NCBI GenBank assembly: GCA_015233155.1
Contig: JADFYG010000013.1
Coordinates: 33,740 to 97,739, forward strand
Source of the DNA: Candidatus Rifleibacteriota bacterium
GTDB lineage: Bacteria > Muiribacteriota > Ozemobacteria > Ozemobacterales > Ozemobacteraceae
Direction: 5' to 3'
Length of the DNA stretch: 64,000 bases
The notes under the pieces: generated by a model
The model's input: the letters and a program-made list of their open reading frames with translations, nothing else
What the model was told of the DNA's origin: nothing
Database searches by the model: none
Part shown: one piece after another, positions 35,409 to 43,946 of the stretch
How positions within the stretch are numbered: position 1 is the stretch's first letter
How the letters are laid out: each line of letters begins with the position of its first letter
Program-made: the position numbers and the translations under genes

Positions 35409-36994
35409 GAACTTCTTTTCTCCGCTTTGATGTAAACCATAGTAACATCATCTTCAAGAGGTGTCTTCCCCCTGAAGATGTTCATGCCATCGACAATCTC
35501 GCGAACAAGGACACTTGCCTTGCCGGCAGTTACTTTTTCCATTGCGGATCGCAAGCGTTCGATGCCATAACGTTCACGATTATGCCGGTTACTGACCATA
35601 TCGGTCAAGCCATCTGTGTAAAGGAATATTCCGTCGCCTGGCATCAGGTCGATAGCTTGATTTACGTAACCGCCTTCACTGATTTCGAACAATCCCAGTG
35701 GAATGCCGGCTTCAAATCCGGCCTCTTCCACGAAGCCGCCTCCGGCGCGGACGATCAGTGGTCTGCAATGGCCGGCGCTGGAGCAGGAAACAGTAGTGCT
35801 GCCAGCTTCGATAATGACCATCAGCATTGTCGCGAAAAGCGACCCCATGCCTGCATTGGACATCTGACATGAAAGATACGTCATAAATTCAGCAGGGGAA
35901 CGGTAATTCCCGGCAAGCCCCCGAACGAGAATCTGAAGTTTCGAGAGAAACAAGGCCGCTGGAAGGCCCTTCCCCGAGACATTGGCAATTGTAATAAGTA
36001 GTCTGTTGTCCGGGAGCGGAATAAAATCGTAGTAATCACCCGATATTTCATCGCATGGAATGCACTGGCCGAAGATGTCAAAGCCCTTGAGAGATGATGC
36101 TTCATGCGGAAGAGAATCAACTTGTATCTGGCGAGCGATTCCGACCTCATGATTCAATCGCTCCTGCCGGCTGCTTTCGCTGCATAGATCGTGGTTTTCG
36201 ATAATAATGGCCATATGGCGACTGATAAGCGATGCGAGAATTATTTCCTCACTCGAAAGGGGCTTCATTTCAGGGTTAACAAGCACAGTAACTCCTGAAA
36301 TACGATTCCAGAGCATAAGAGGAATGATAGTCAGATCTGGTGAGCTGACTTTTGCGTTCATCGGAAAGACGAGGCTTTTCCAATCTGATTGTTGGAGTCT
36401 GTCGATATCGACCAGCATTTTCAGGGTTTCAATAGATCGAAGAACGAATGGATTATTTTCTTCAATCTGCAAAATGGTACCGCTAGCTATCTGAGTCGTT
36501 CCGATCTGGAATTTCAAGCGCTCATTCCGGTTCAGGAATATGAGAAATGTATGCCTGGGAAAAATTTCGTGTGCGAGACTCAACGCGACTTTTAACTGGC
36601 GTGTCAGCGCGAGAGTAAAATTTATACAGCTGAAAAGCTGGGTAATCCGCTCCAGGTTCGAGTGGAGTGCCTGTAATCTGTTTATGTTGAAATCGGTTTC
36701 GTTCAGTATGCTTCGGGGTTGAAAAAATGGTTCGATGTAAACAGAATCTTCATTGCTCATCTTTATTACATCGCTGTGGGTAACTCGACGCGACTGCAGA
36801 TTAAGCCACTGGTAGGATAGGAATCCGATGAATAAAGAATCGAATATGATGGCAACCAGAGAATAAATTTGTGTTGATGAGGCGCTCTCAGGAACGGAGC
36901 TTTCCATATGTGTGCTGATAGCATATATAAGCGTGATAACTGCTACCCACATCACCAAGTTTGTATGGCGACGAATTAATTCGCGTAATTTCAT
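35405..36994 (-). CDS. SpoIIE/RsbU-like PP2C phosphatase with membrane and GAF-like regions
   Basis: 529 residues: two membrane helices (~12-65), a linker, a GAF-like sensor region (~100-280) and a PPM/SpoIIE phosphatase domain (~290-525). The domain begins with VGIARQIQVDSLPHEASSLK and contains EISGDYYDF, FLYTDGLTD and LEDDVTMV, which supply metal-ligand acids. The usual (G)DVSGKG motif reads ANVSGKG, so an aspartate commonly present there is asparagine. Such enzymes dephosphorylate anti-anti-sigma factors in partner-switching pathways. No STAS or HATPase partner gene is nearby. Shares four bases with both neighbours. Confidence 0.88.
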   Translation of the reverse strand: MKLRELIRRHTNLVMWVAVITLIYAISTHMESSVPESASSTQIYSLVAIIFDSLFIGFLSYQWLNLQSRRVTHSDVIKMSNEDSVYIEPFFQPRSILNETDFNINRLQALHSNLERITQLFSCINFTLALTRQLKVALSLAHEIFPRHTFLIFLNRNERLKFQIGTTQIASGTILQIEENNPFVLRSIETLKMLVDIDRLQQSDWKSLVFPMNAKVSSPDLTIIPLMLWNRISGVTVLVNPEMKPLSSEEIILASLISRHMAIIIENHDLCSESSRQERLNHEVGIARQIQVDSLPHEASSLKGFDIFGQCIPCDEISGDYYDFIPLPDNRLLITIANVSGKGLPAALFLSKLQILVRGLAGNYRSPAEFMTYLSCQMSNAGMGSLFATMLMVIIEAGSTTVSCSSAGHCRPLIVRAGGGFVEEAGFEAGIPLGLFEISEGGYVNQAIDLMPGDGIFLYTDGLTDMVSNRHNRERYGIERLRSAMEKVTAGKASVLVREIVDGMNIFRGKTPLEDDVTMVYIKAEKRSS

Positions 36995-37416
36995 GGATGG
37001 GATAGGAGGCTTGAAGATGAATCTGCATCTGATTTCGTGGCAGGAGGCGTTTCGGGAGGATCTTCATCCCTCAGGGCTCGCCATATCTCAGCTATGATAA
37101 GCTCGATCGGAGCAACCACATAGATGGCGATGAGCAAAAACAGACCGACTACGACACCGCCTGAGTCCTTTAGAACTTCCTCTAAGAGGGTCGTAATTTT
37201 TGGCATGTTCTTTTGTTCATGCGATTGCAGTTTTACAACGGTATCCTGGACAACATAATAAGTGTTGACGGCCGTGAACAAAAAAGCAGCCATGAATAAA
37301 AAAAAGACAATGCGGGCGGCACGCACTCGCCCCATAACACGATGGCCGGCGCCAGGGCAGACGAAAATGCTCAACAAGACGCCGACTAACAGGCTACCGC
37401 CGCGAAAAGCTGCCAT
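36991..37416 (-). CDS. Small membrane protein heading the phosphatase operon
   Basis: 141 residues with three predicted membrane helices (SLLVGVLLSIFVCPGAGHRV; IVFFLFMAAFLFTAVNTYYV; VVGLFLLIAIYVVAPIELII) and a hydrophilic Ser/Pro/Asp-rich tail. PGAGHRVMGR after the first helix resembles the P-G-x-G-x loop of small TM2-type proteins. First gene of the four-gene operon; its end overlaps the phosphatase start by four bases. Confidence 0.8.
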   Translation of the reverse strand: MAAFRGGSLLVGVLLSIFVCPGAGHRVMGRVRAARIVFFLFMAAFLFTAVNTYYVVQDTVVKLQSHEQKNMPKITTLLEEVLKDSGGVVVGLFLLIAIYVVAPIELIIAEIWRALRDEDPPETPPATKSDADSSSSLLSHP

Positions 37417-37471
37417 ACGATTAAGGCAAAATCATACCAGACACCAGAATCGATTGCAAAGAGCTAAGTGA

Positions 37472-37550
37472 ATAAATGGGGTCAGACCCCAATTGTTCTA
37501 CAAATGGGCGAGGCAAGCTTCGGGCAAAATAAATGGGGTCAGACCCCATT
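37472..37550. repeat. Paired TGGGGTCAGACCCCA palindromes
   Basis: Two copies of AAATGGGGTCAGACCCCA (37475-37491 and 37531-37548) 40 bases apart. A degenerate third copy (AAATGGGGTCAGATTCTGAC) lies at 38239-38258 on the stop codon of the NagZ-like gene. Between this and the HEAT gene (37567-37617) is a block of the ATCTGTG family. Confidence 0.8.
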
Positions 37551-37641
37551 TATTTCGACTGTTGTGAAATTGTCCGGTCTTTATCCGTGTTCATCTGTGT
37601 GTATCTGCGGTTAATATTCGTGGAAGCCAGTTCGGTATTCT

Positions 37642-38151
37642 CTAAGCGGCTCGTGAGCGCTCGTAACTTTCGTCCATGTTGAGTTCCAGCGTCTGCACAT
37701 GGTTGGTAAGAGCTGCGATAGCCATCGGATTGCCGATCTTTGCCAGTGACTCGCCGGCGGCAAGACTGACTTCCTCGCGCGAGTCGCAAAGAGCATCGAT
37801 CAGTCCCTGGACGATGGCAGTTTCCCGTGTATTATCATGACTCGTCGTGTCGCTTAACTGTATGCAGGAGATGCGTCGCACGCGCCAATCGGAGCTTTTG
37901 AGCCCTTTGAGATACCGAGTGGTCTGATCAAGTGGAGTCACATCACCTGCGGAAATAGCAGAAGCGGCTTTCGCAGTCGCAAGGGCTGCTTGCGCCAAGG
38001 CCGCGCGGCTGCGAGGTGATCCCCGATCGGATGTGTCTTCATGAGATGCGAAAAAACGATTCCGAATGAACGAGAACACCGTTTCAAAAAAGAACCATCC
38101 GGCGAAATAAACACCGGTCAGGATGAAGATTTTCATTTCAAGCACTAACAC
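37642..38151 (-). CDS. Membrane-anchored HEAT-repeat protein
   Basis: About 169 residues from GTG 38151, chosen because a perfect AGGAGG (38166-38161) is nine bases upstream; ATG 38136 is the next option. N-terminal membrane helix (IFILTGVYFAGWFFFETVFS), Ala-rich linker, then HEAT units (LKSSDWRVRRISCIQLSDTT; LCDSREEVSLAAGESLAKIG; NPMAIAALTNHVQTLELNMD). HEAT repeats usually bind partner proteins. It follows the NagZ-like gene by ~95 bases on the same strand. Confidence 0.8.
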   Translation of the reverse strand: MLVLEMKIFILTGVYFAGWFFFETVFSFIRNRFFASHEDTSDRGSPRSRAALAQAALATAKAASAISAGDVTPLDQTTRYLKGLKSSDWRVRRISCIQLSDTTSHDNTRETAIVQGLIDALCDSREEVSLAAGESLAKIGNPMAIAALTNHVQTLELNMDESYERSRAA

Positions 38152-38246
38152 GATAATATACCTCCTGCCTGGAGAGATTTCCGGGTCCTTCTTTGTACAT
38201 ATCGACAGATTGCTCAGATTTGCCAAGCCATCGCGGGAAAATGGGG

Positions 38247-39800
38247 TCAGATTCTGACGGGCCAGGGGCCGGTGCGTGCCGGAATGCGGCCTTCGAGAGC
38301 ATCGAACAACGCCATAATCGATGGAGTGCGAAAGCCGAAACATGCCACGCCGACGGAGGCACCTGGAATCGCGGTCAGGTCATATGGGTTGCGAATCGCC
38401 GCCAACACCGTCTGTGGGCGGATACGAGTGAGTTTCTCGAATGCCTCACGCTGACCGGCGAGAAGATGTGCGTTGTAACTCATTATCAGCAGCGGTTCTT
38501 CAGGGTCGCCTCCCGCGGGCAGGGTGGCCAGGATACGGTCTGCGGCATCCTTAGGCGCATACGTGAAGGCCGACGCACGGGGAAAGCGGCTTTTGACCAG
38601 CGCAGCCAAACCTTCACCAATTTGATTTTCTTCTACCGGAACCAACGTGGATATTTCCGGGCACAGTGCTTGAAAACTGGTTTCAGAGTCGAAAGAGAAC
38701 CTTCTTCCGCCGTCGCTTCCGGGAGTGAACAGGATTGCGCGCGCGTGTGCTTCTTCTATCAATGGCTTATGGCGTTCGAAAAGTTCCCGAATGGACAAGG
38801 AAGACGGGCATGCCACGAGGCGATTCCGTGCAGATTTTATGCGGGCGAGACTTTCAGTAAGGCGGTCTCTTGCCGTGGGAGAATTTCCGATCTCTGATGC
38901 TATGGTCTCCGCTGCTTCGCGTTGGAGTTCGAGGTTATGACAGACCAGAAGGAGATCTGCGCCGGCGAGAAACGCGCGACGTGCAGCATCGGGCACTCCA
39001 AAAGTCTCAGTTATGGCACCCATTTCCAGATCATCAGTAATGAGAAGACCGCTAAAACCAAGTTCGGTTCGCAGCAGGTCGGTGAGAACCGCGCGTGACA
39101 GAGTCCCGGGCAAGTCGGACTGAGGCTCGATTGCCGGAAAAAATACGTGCGCCGTCATTATTGCGTCAACATCGGCGCTTATAGCTGCTTTGAATGGAAC
39201 TAATTCATGCGAAAACAGGTGTTCGCGAGCAAATGGGATCGTCGGCAGTTTCAGATGTGAATCGACCCGGGCATGGCCTTTGCCCGGAAAATGCTTTGCG
39301 CAAGCGAGAACTCCACCGGAGCGAAGCCCCTCGATTGCAGCGCGCCCTCTTTCTGCGACTATTTCCGGACTATCTCCAAAAGAACGCGCCCCAATGCCCG
39401 GATTGTCGCGATGGTTTATATCGAGCACGGGTGCCAGATTCCAGTTCAGACGCAATGCCCGCATTTCGGCCGCCATTGCCTTGTGAACACGTCGAATGAG
39501 ATCATTGTCTCCCGCTGCCGCCTGCGCCATGGCCCCCGGAAACAGGCTCCCGCCGGATAAAATACGTAGAACGAGGCCCCCTTCCTGATCGACAGCCGTG
39601 AACAGGGGGCCGCCCGCCGCACTTTCCAGACGGTTCACAATGCCGGGAATACGTGTGGGATCATCTATGTTCCGGGCAAAAAATATGACGCCGCCCACTT
39701 TCCATTCCTCTATAAATTTCAGGAAGTCGGAGGATGGTTCGAGACCGTGATAACCGATAACTAGCAACTGCCCGATATCGTGCTTCAAATTCGTATTCAT
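38247..39800 (-). CDS. NagZ-like glycoside hydrolase family 3 (beta-N-acetylhexosaminidase)
   Basis: 517 residues from ATG 39800 (AAGGAG upstream). The N-terminal ~330 residues form a GH3 TIM barrel: PLFTAVDQEGGLVLRI, LAPVLDINHRDNPGIGARSF, KHFPGKGHARVDSHLKLP with the D-S-H catalytic dyad of NagZ enzymes, and ITDDLEMGAI carrying the nucleophile Asp. An additional ~190-residue C-terminal domain is present, as in longer Bacillus-type NagZ. It removes terminal N-acetylglucosamine from muropeptides. KHFPGHG is usual; here it is KHFPGKG. No signal peptide is visible, so peptidoglycan recycling in the cytoplasm is likely. Confidence 0.9.
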   Translation of the reverse strand: MNTNLKHDIGQLLVIGYHGLEPSSDFLKFIEEWKVGGVIFFARNIDDPTRIPGIVNRLESAAGGPLFTAVDQEGGLVLRILSGGSLFPGAMAQAAAGDNDLIRRVHKAMAAEMRALRLNWNLAPVLDINHRDNPGIGARSFGDSPEIVAERGRAAIEGLRSGGVLACAKHFPGKGHARVDSHLKLPTIPFAREHLFSHELVPFKAAISADVDAIMTAHVFFPAIEPQSDLPGTLSRAVLTDLLRTELGFSGLLITDDLEMGAITETFGVPDAARRAFLAGADLLLVCHNLELQREAAETIASEIGNSPTARDRLTESLARIKSARNRLVACPSSLSIRELFERHKPLIEEAHARAILFTPGSDGGRRFSFDSETSFQALCPEISTLVPVEENQIGEGLAALVKSRFPRASAFTYAPKDAADRILATLPAGGDPEEPLLIMSYNAHLLAGQREAFEKLTRIRPQTVLAAIRNPYDLTAIPGASVGVACFGFRTPSIMALFDALEGRIPARTGPWPVRI

Positions 39801-40124
39801 GAGAACTCCTTCATACGACAAAAAGAGTAGCGTGTTTGAAGCATCTATCGACTATTCATTATAGAAACCAAAGGAGATCGAAGTGCCCAAATTTGGCTGA
39901 GTAACGTTGCGAGAATTAAATAATCCCGGCCATTCGATTCATCTCTTCCCAGGGAGATTGTATTTCGCTATAATACGTTGGATCTCGTTCTGAAAAGATT
40001 CTCGAGTATTCATCCTCGAAAGTATATAACATCGGTCTGTGGGCGATTATAGCCAGTTCCTGGTGACGCATTTTCAATATGCTCGAACGGTTGTAAACGA
40101 TTTCATAGCATGGAAGGATAAGGA
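39801..40124. other. Gene-free stretch between NagZ-like and TolB-like genes
   Basis: 324 bases with no clear feature. A minus-strand frame of about 51 codons (39916-40071, starting MRHQELAIIAHRP) reads like natural protein but has no ribosome binding site. It may be a gene relic. The downstream gene's GGAAGGATAAGGA site is at the right end. Confidence 0.4.
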
Positions 40125-41663
40125 ATGTATTGTGTTCGGTGCGGGAAGCAGCTATCCCCTCGTGTGGTGAACTGCCCGGTTTGCGATACACCCCAGAAAC
40201 GGCGTGTGCGTCGACGGCAGCGACTGCTGCTCGGGCTTTTCATCTTCCTGGCCGGAGCGTTCACCGGAAGCATCGTCGATGGCCTTTTCTTTCAAGGCAA
40301 AAGCTGGGATCACTCCTTGCTCAATGCTTTCGGTCTGCGCCGTATAGGTACGGATACCAATGATTTGAATGCGATTCCGGCAATTGCGGAGGGCGGTTCA
40401 GTGCTGTATCATGATGCCCGTGACGGGCGAGGTGGGAAGACATCGTTGCCTTCTCGTCTTGCCGACTCGCCGACCAAAAATGTGCCATTTTCGGCCAATC
40501 CCAAGGATCACACCCAGGATGCACATAAACCCGGAGCTCCAACCGGTGCTGCTCCGATTCCGTTACTGGCTTCCGCTCAGAATTCAGAGATTGTGCAGTC
40601 TCCTGTCTCGACAGCCAGTGTGGTGGTTTCGAATGTGACGCAGGAGAATGCCTCTGTAACCTCAGCAGGTGCATTAATATCTCTCACGGCAGCGATCGGA
40701 GCCTCGGCTTCATCAGGCTTAACGCTCCAGAACGCAATTTCCCAGCCTGTTTTGGGGGAAGCCTCTGCTTCAGGCAAAGCTACAACTCCCATTGTCAATG
40801 ATTCCAGACCGCTCGCATTTTCGACAATAGAGCCCCTCGTAGAAGGCCCGGGGAACCATTACCATGGAAGTCTTTCAGCGGATGGCCAGCTTATGATTTA
40901 TTCGTCCAATTCAGGCGAGGACGACGATAACAAATTCCAGACATATGTTCGCGAGATGGATGGTCATGGCGCTTCGGCGAAGCTGTTTCCATGGCCCGGC
41001 AACGTCTGGACTCCAGAGTTTTCCCGGGACGGCTGCCTGATCGTCTTTTCGAGCGACAGTAAAGAAAAAGAACACATTTTTCGCTATGATCGTGCATCCC
41101 AAAAGTCGCAGCCGCTTACGTCAGGAGCGACGAAAAACATGATGCCGGCGATTTCTCCGAATGGAAAATTCGTAGTCTTCGTTTCTGATCGCCAGGGTAA
41201 TAACGACATCTGGATGGTTGGCATCGACGGAAAGGGTCTTGTGCAGATAACCAGCGGTGCTGAGGATGATCGTGAACCGCGTTGGTGGCCTGATGGACGC
41301 TCTATAGTTTTCACCAGAGTATTTGAAAAACTGAAGGACTCGCGTTTGATGCGCGTTTCCCTTGAGCCTATAGGCACTCCCGAGGAGATCGTCAGTGGAA
41401 AAACCCGCAACTGGATGCCCGACATTTCTCCGGACGGGCGATATCTGGCCTATGTGCGTTCACAAGGCGCAGATGGAAGCGGCAACGAGATCCATGTAAG
41501 ACTTTTGGATGGCGGGTCCGAATTCGTCATAAATCCATTCAAGGGGGGCGAGCATTATCGGCCAATCTGGGCTCCGGATGGCGAAAGTCTGGTATTTCAT
41601 ATCGACAAGGCGCACAAAAAGAGCCTGTATCTTGCTCGTCTGAAAAGGGTCAACGCCAATTGA
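40125..41663 (+). CDS. TolB-like beta-propeller protein with zinc ribbon and membrane anchor
   Basis: 512 residues: an N-terminal zinc ribbon (CVRCG...CPVC), a basic stretch, one membrane helix (LLLGLFIFLAGAFTGSIVDG), a ~160-residue Ser/Ala/Pro linker, then PD40/TolB-type propeller blades (SADGQLMIYSSNSGEDDD; SRDGCLIVFSSDSKEKEHIF; SPNGKFVVFVSDRQGNNDIW; SPDGRYLAYVRSQGADGSGN; APDGESLVFHIDKAHKKSLY). The ribbon lies in the cytoplasm and the propeller outside if the single helix orients as expected. The propeller probably binds protein or polymer. AAGGA lies directly before the ATG; the stop overlaps the next gene by four bases. Confidence 0.85.
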   Translation: MYCVRCGKQLSPRVVNCPVCDTPQKRRVRRRQRLLLGLFIFLAGAFTGSIVDGLFFQGKSWDHSLLNAFGLRRIGTDTNDLNAIPAIAEGGSVLYHDARDGRGGKTSLPSRLADSPTKNVPFSANPKDHTQDAHKPGAPTGAAPIPLLASAQNSEIVQSPVSTASVVVSNVTQENASVTSAGALISLTAAIGASASSGLTLQNAISQPVLGEASASGKATTPIVNDSRPLAFSTIEPLVEGPGNHYHGSLSADGQLMIYSSNSGEDDDNKFQTYVREMDGHGASAKLFPWPGNVWTPEFSRDGCLIVFSSDSKEKEHIFRYDRASQKSQPLTSGATKNMMPAISPNGKFVVFVSDRQGNNDIWMVGIDGKGLVQITSGAEDDREPRWWPDGRSIVFTRVFEKLKDSRLMRVSLEPIGTPEEIVSGKTRNWMPDISPDGRYLAYVRSQGADGSGNEIHVRLLDGGSEFVINPFKGGEHYRPIWAPDGESLVFHIDKAHKKSLYLARLKRVNAN

Positions 41664-42487
41664 ACACCGACTCTGTCGGTTCGTTTTTACTGTTAATTCT
41701 CCCAGCCGCTGTGTTTGCCCTGATTTTTCACCGATCCTGGCGCGATGGGGAACTCCATGCCGCGGCTCTGGCAGGCTGTTGCGCGGGTGCGCTTGCGACC
41801 GTTCCCGTAAAGTTTTTTGCGTATCCGATGATTTCGCAGCTGCTTGGAGATGATTTGAGTAATTTGGCGGCAGGTGGTGGTGGCTTCCCGATGAAGGTAG
41901 CATCATGCATAGGACTCATCGGTCCGATCGAGGAAACAGCAAAATGGTGCGCCGCTGTAGGAGCCGTCCTGCTTTTGAAACTCGAATGTCGCGCAGCTGC
42001 CGTATTTCTGGCTGCCACAGGGGCCGGAGTCGGATTTTCAGTCGTCGAAAACCTTGATTATCTTTCAGCATATGGCCCCGAAGTGTTGTTTGCACGGAGT
42101 CTTTTTTCTACCTGCGGACATGTATTGTTCGCTGGTGTCGCGGGTTTCGGAACCGCGATTGCTTTGTCTTCCGCGCGCAGTTCCGGTCGTCGCCTCGCGG
42201 TAAGAGGTTATACGGGAATGATCGCCGCACTTTTCCTGGCGGCATTTCTGCATGGTATGTTCAATCTTATTGCGTTTGGCCTTTCAATTGAGCGCTCTTT
42301 GCCCAGTCTGGCATTTTGTCTTATTGCCGGGCTCATCCTTCTTCGTGAAGGCTGGATACGCGTGCTCGTTTTTGATGCCAATTCAGCTGTGTCTTTATCG
42401 TGGGAATGCGCTGGTTGTGGTCTTCGCAGCGTTGGAGTCGAAAGATTCTGCCCCGAATGCGGCGGACGCGTTTCAGTTCGAGCCTGA
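41660..42487 (+). CDS. PrsW-like membrane protease with C-terminal zinc ribbon
   Basis: 275 residues from TTG 41660, overlapping the preceding stop (TTGA). About seven membrane helices. The PrsW/CPBP-like signatures are GPIEETAKW (EExxK), SVVENLDYL, CGHVLFAGVAGFG and LHGMFNLIAFG, giving the Glu and His residues that would bind a catalytic metal. In Bacillus, PrsW cuts an anti-sigma factor; the substrate here is unknown, but the coupled upstream propeller protein is a candidate partner. The tail carries a zinc ribbon (CAGCG...CPECGG). Confidence 0.82.
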   Translation: MNTDSVGSFLLLILPAAVFALIFHRSWRDGELHAAALAGCCAGALATVPVKFFAYPMISQLLGDDLSNLAAGGGGFPMKVASCIGLIGPIEETAKWCAAVGAVLLLKLECRAAAVFLAATGAGVGFSVVENLDYLSAYGPEVLFARSLFSTCGHVLFAGVAGFGTAIALSSARSSGRRLAVRGYTGMIAALFLAAFLHGMFNLIAFGLSIERSLPSLAFCLIAGLILLREGWIRVLVFDANSAVSLSWECAGCGLRSVGVERFCPECGGRVSVRA

Positions 42488-42543
42488 CTGATCGTTATAC
42501 AGAAGCGCAATGAAATTTGTTTATGTATTCGGTCAAAATTATC

Positions 42544-42570
42544 GTAGGGGCGGGTTTCAAACCCGCCCGA
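42544..42570. repeat. Palindromic GTAGGGGCGGGTTT repeat
   Basis: GTAGGGGCGGGTTTCAAACC and CGCCCG form a strong hairpin; related to 30847-30870. It is followed by AATTCAATACACCTTTGTAT; a near match (AATCCAATACACCTTTGCAT) is at 31758-31780, so the repeat unit may be longer than the hairpin. Confidence 0.7.
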
Positions 42571-42612
42571 TAAAACAAAATTCAATACACCTTTGTATTA
42601 GGAGTGTTTTTC

Positions 42613-43935
42613 ATGAAGAATTTATATGGCAATGATGTCAGTGAATCATCCGAGACAAAAGTGCATCTTGCGAATTCCGGTGAAAACAGGTCTATGATCA
42701 CGCTTGCGGTCCAGACCCCGGAACAATCTGACGAGGATATATCTGATACGCTGTCCGAGCTTGCTGAGTTGCTTGAAACAGCGGGGTATACGGTCGCGGG
42801 CTCGGTGGTGCAAAAACGTCCGAAACTTGACCGAGGCTCATATTTCGGCACGGGAAAGGCGGAGGAAGTTAAGCACCTTATCGTGGAAACCGGTGCCGGA
42901 GGTGTGGTTGCTGATGATGAGTTGTCGGCGCTGCAGGCGAAACGGCTTGAAGAGGGCGTAGATGCGGCTGTTTCAGATCGTACCGGTGTCATACTTGAAA
43001 TATTCTCGAAGCATGCCTCGACACGGGAAGGAAAACTCCAGGTTGAGCTTGCGCGTCTTCAGTACAGGTTGGGTCACCTGATAGGCGGCTATAGCGCACT
43101 ATCACGTCAGGGCGGCGGCATCGGGACAAAGGGACCTGGGGAAACCAAGATCGAAACTGATCGGCGCGTTTTGAAATTCCGTCTCTCGCGGTTGCGCGAA
43201 GAACTCGAAAAAGTCGTCGCGAGCCGGGGTACCCAGCGTCGCAAGCGCACGGAATTCTTCGCTCCATTGTTCGCACTCGTGGGATATACGAACGCCGGGA
43301 AATCAACCCTCCTGAATGCACTGAGCGGAAGCCATGTCCAGGTGCATGATGGATTGTTTACCACGCTAGATCCGACGGCAAGACGGGTCAAGCTTCCAAG
43401 CGGCCGCACGTCGGTGATTTCCGATACCGTCGGTTTCATCAGCAAGCTTCCTCACGCTCTGGTGCAGGCATTTCGCGCCACCCTGGAAGATGTCGTGAAT
43501 GCCCAGATAGTGCTTCATTTGACAGATGTATCGCATCCACGTGCGGTTGAGCGTATTGCCGTTGTGCGCGATGTGCTTGGCCAGATCGGGGTTCTCGAAA
43601 AAGAGACATTGATGGCATTCAACAAGATCGATAGCACACCGGCTGGTGTGATAGAAAGCCTTACCCGGACCTATCCCGACGCGATTTTCCTCTCGGCTAA
43701 GACCGGCGAAAATATGAACGGATTGCTGGAACGTATAGACACCATAATGGCACGTCGTTATCGCACGGTAGACTGTGTGATGCCATCTGATTCGCCTCTT
43801 GTGCGGCTTGTTATGCAGCTTGGCCGCGTGGAAAAACAGGAGTGGGACGGGCCGAACGTTTCCATGCGCGTCGAGGTTCCGGAAAATCTGATTTCCCGAC
43901 TCGAGCCCTTTCTTGTTACAGACGATCTGAGGTAG
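42613..43935 (+). CDS. hflX: GTPase HflX
   Basis: About 440 residues from ATG 42613, with AGGAG eight bases upstream. HflX N-terminal domain (ELLETAGYTVAGSVVQKRPK; RGSYFGTGKAEEVKHLI), central linker (QVELARLQYRLGHLIGGYSA; GGGIGTKGPGETKIETDRR), then the G domain: G1 GYTNAGKSTL, G3 DTVGFI, G4 NKID and G5-like SAKTGE. HflX binds the 50S ribosome and rescues or splits stalled or heat-damaged ribosomes. Monocistronic or followed by cheR. Confidence 0.96.
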   Translation: MKNLYGNDVSESSETKVHLANSGENRSMITLAVQTPEQSDEDISDTLSELAELLETAGYTVAGSVVQKRPKLDRGSYFGTGKAEEVKHLIVETGAGGVVADDELSALQAKRLEEGVDAAVSDRTGVILEIFSKHASTREGKLQVELARLQYRLGHLIGGYSALSRQGGGIGTKGPGETKIETDRRVLKFRLSRLREELEKVVASRGTQRRKRTEFFAPLFALVGYTNAGKSTLLNALSGSHVQVHDGLFTTLDPTARRVKLPSGRTSVISDTVGFISKLPHALVQAFRATLEDVVNAQIVLHLTDVSHPRAVERIAVVRDVLGQIGVLEKETLMAFNKIDSTPAGVIESLTRTYPDAIFLSAKTGENMNGLLERIDTIMARRYRTVDCVMPSDSPLVRLVMQLGRVEKQEWDGPNVSMRVEVPENLISRLEPFLVTDDLR

Positions 43936-43946
43936 AATGCCCTGGC

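Noticed and set aside
37472..38258. Spaced palindromes that might be a CRISPR array
   Set aside because: Only two or three copies with unequal spacing and no cas genes.
39916..40191. Minus-strand frame overlapping the TolB-like gene start
   Set aside because: No ribosome binding site, overlaps a better-supported gene on the other strand; kept only as a remark in the gene-free stretch.
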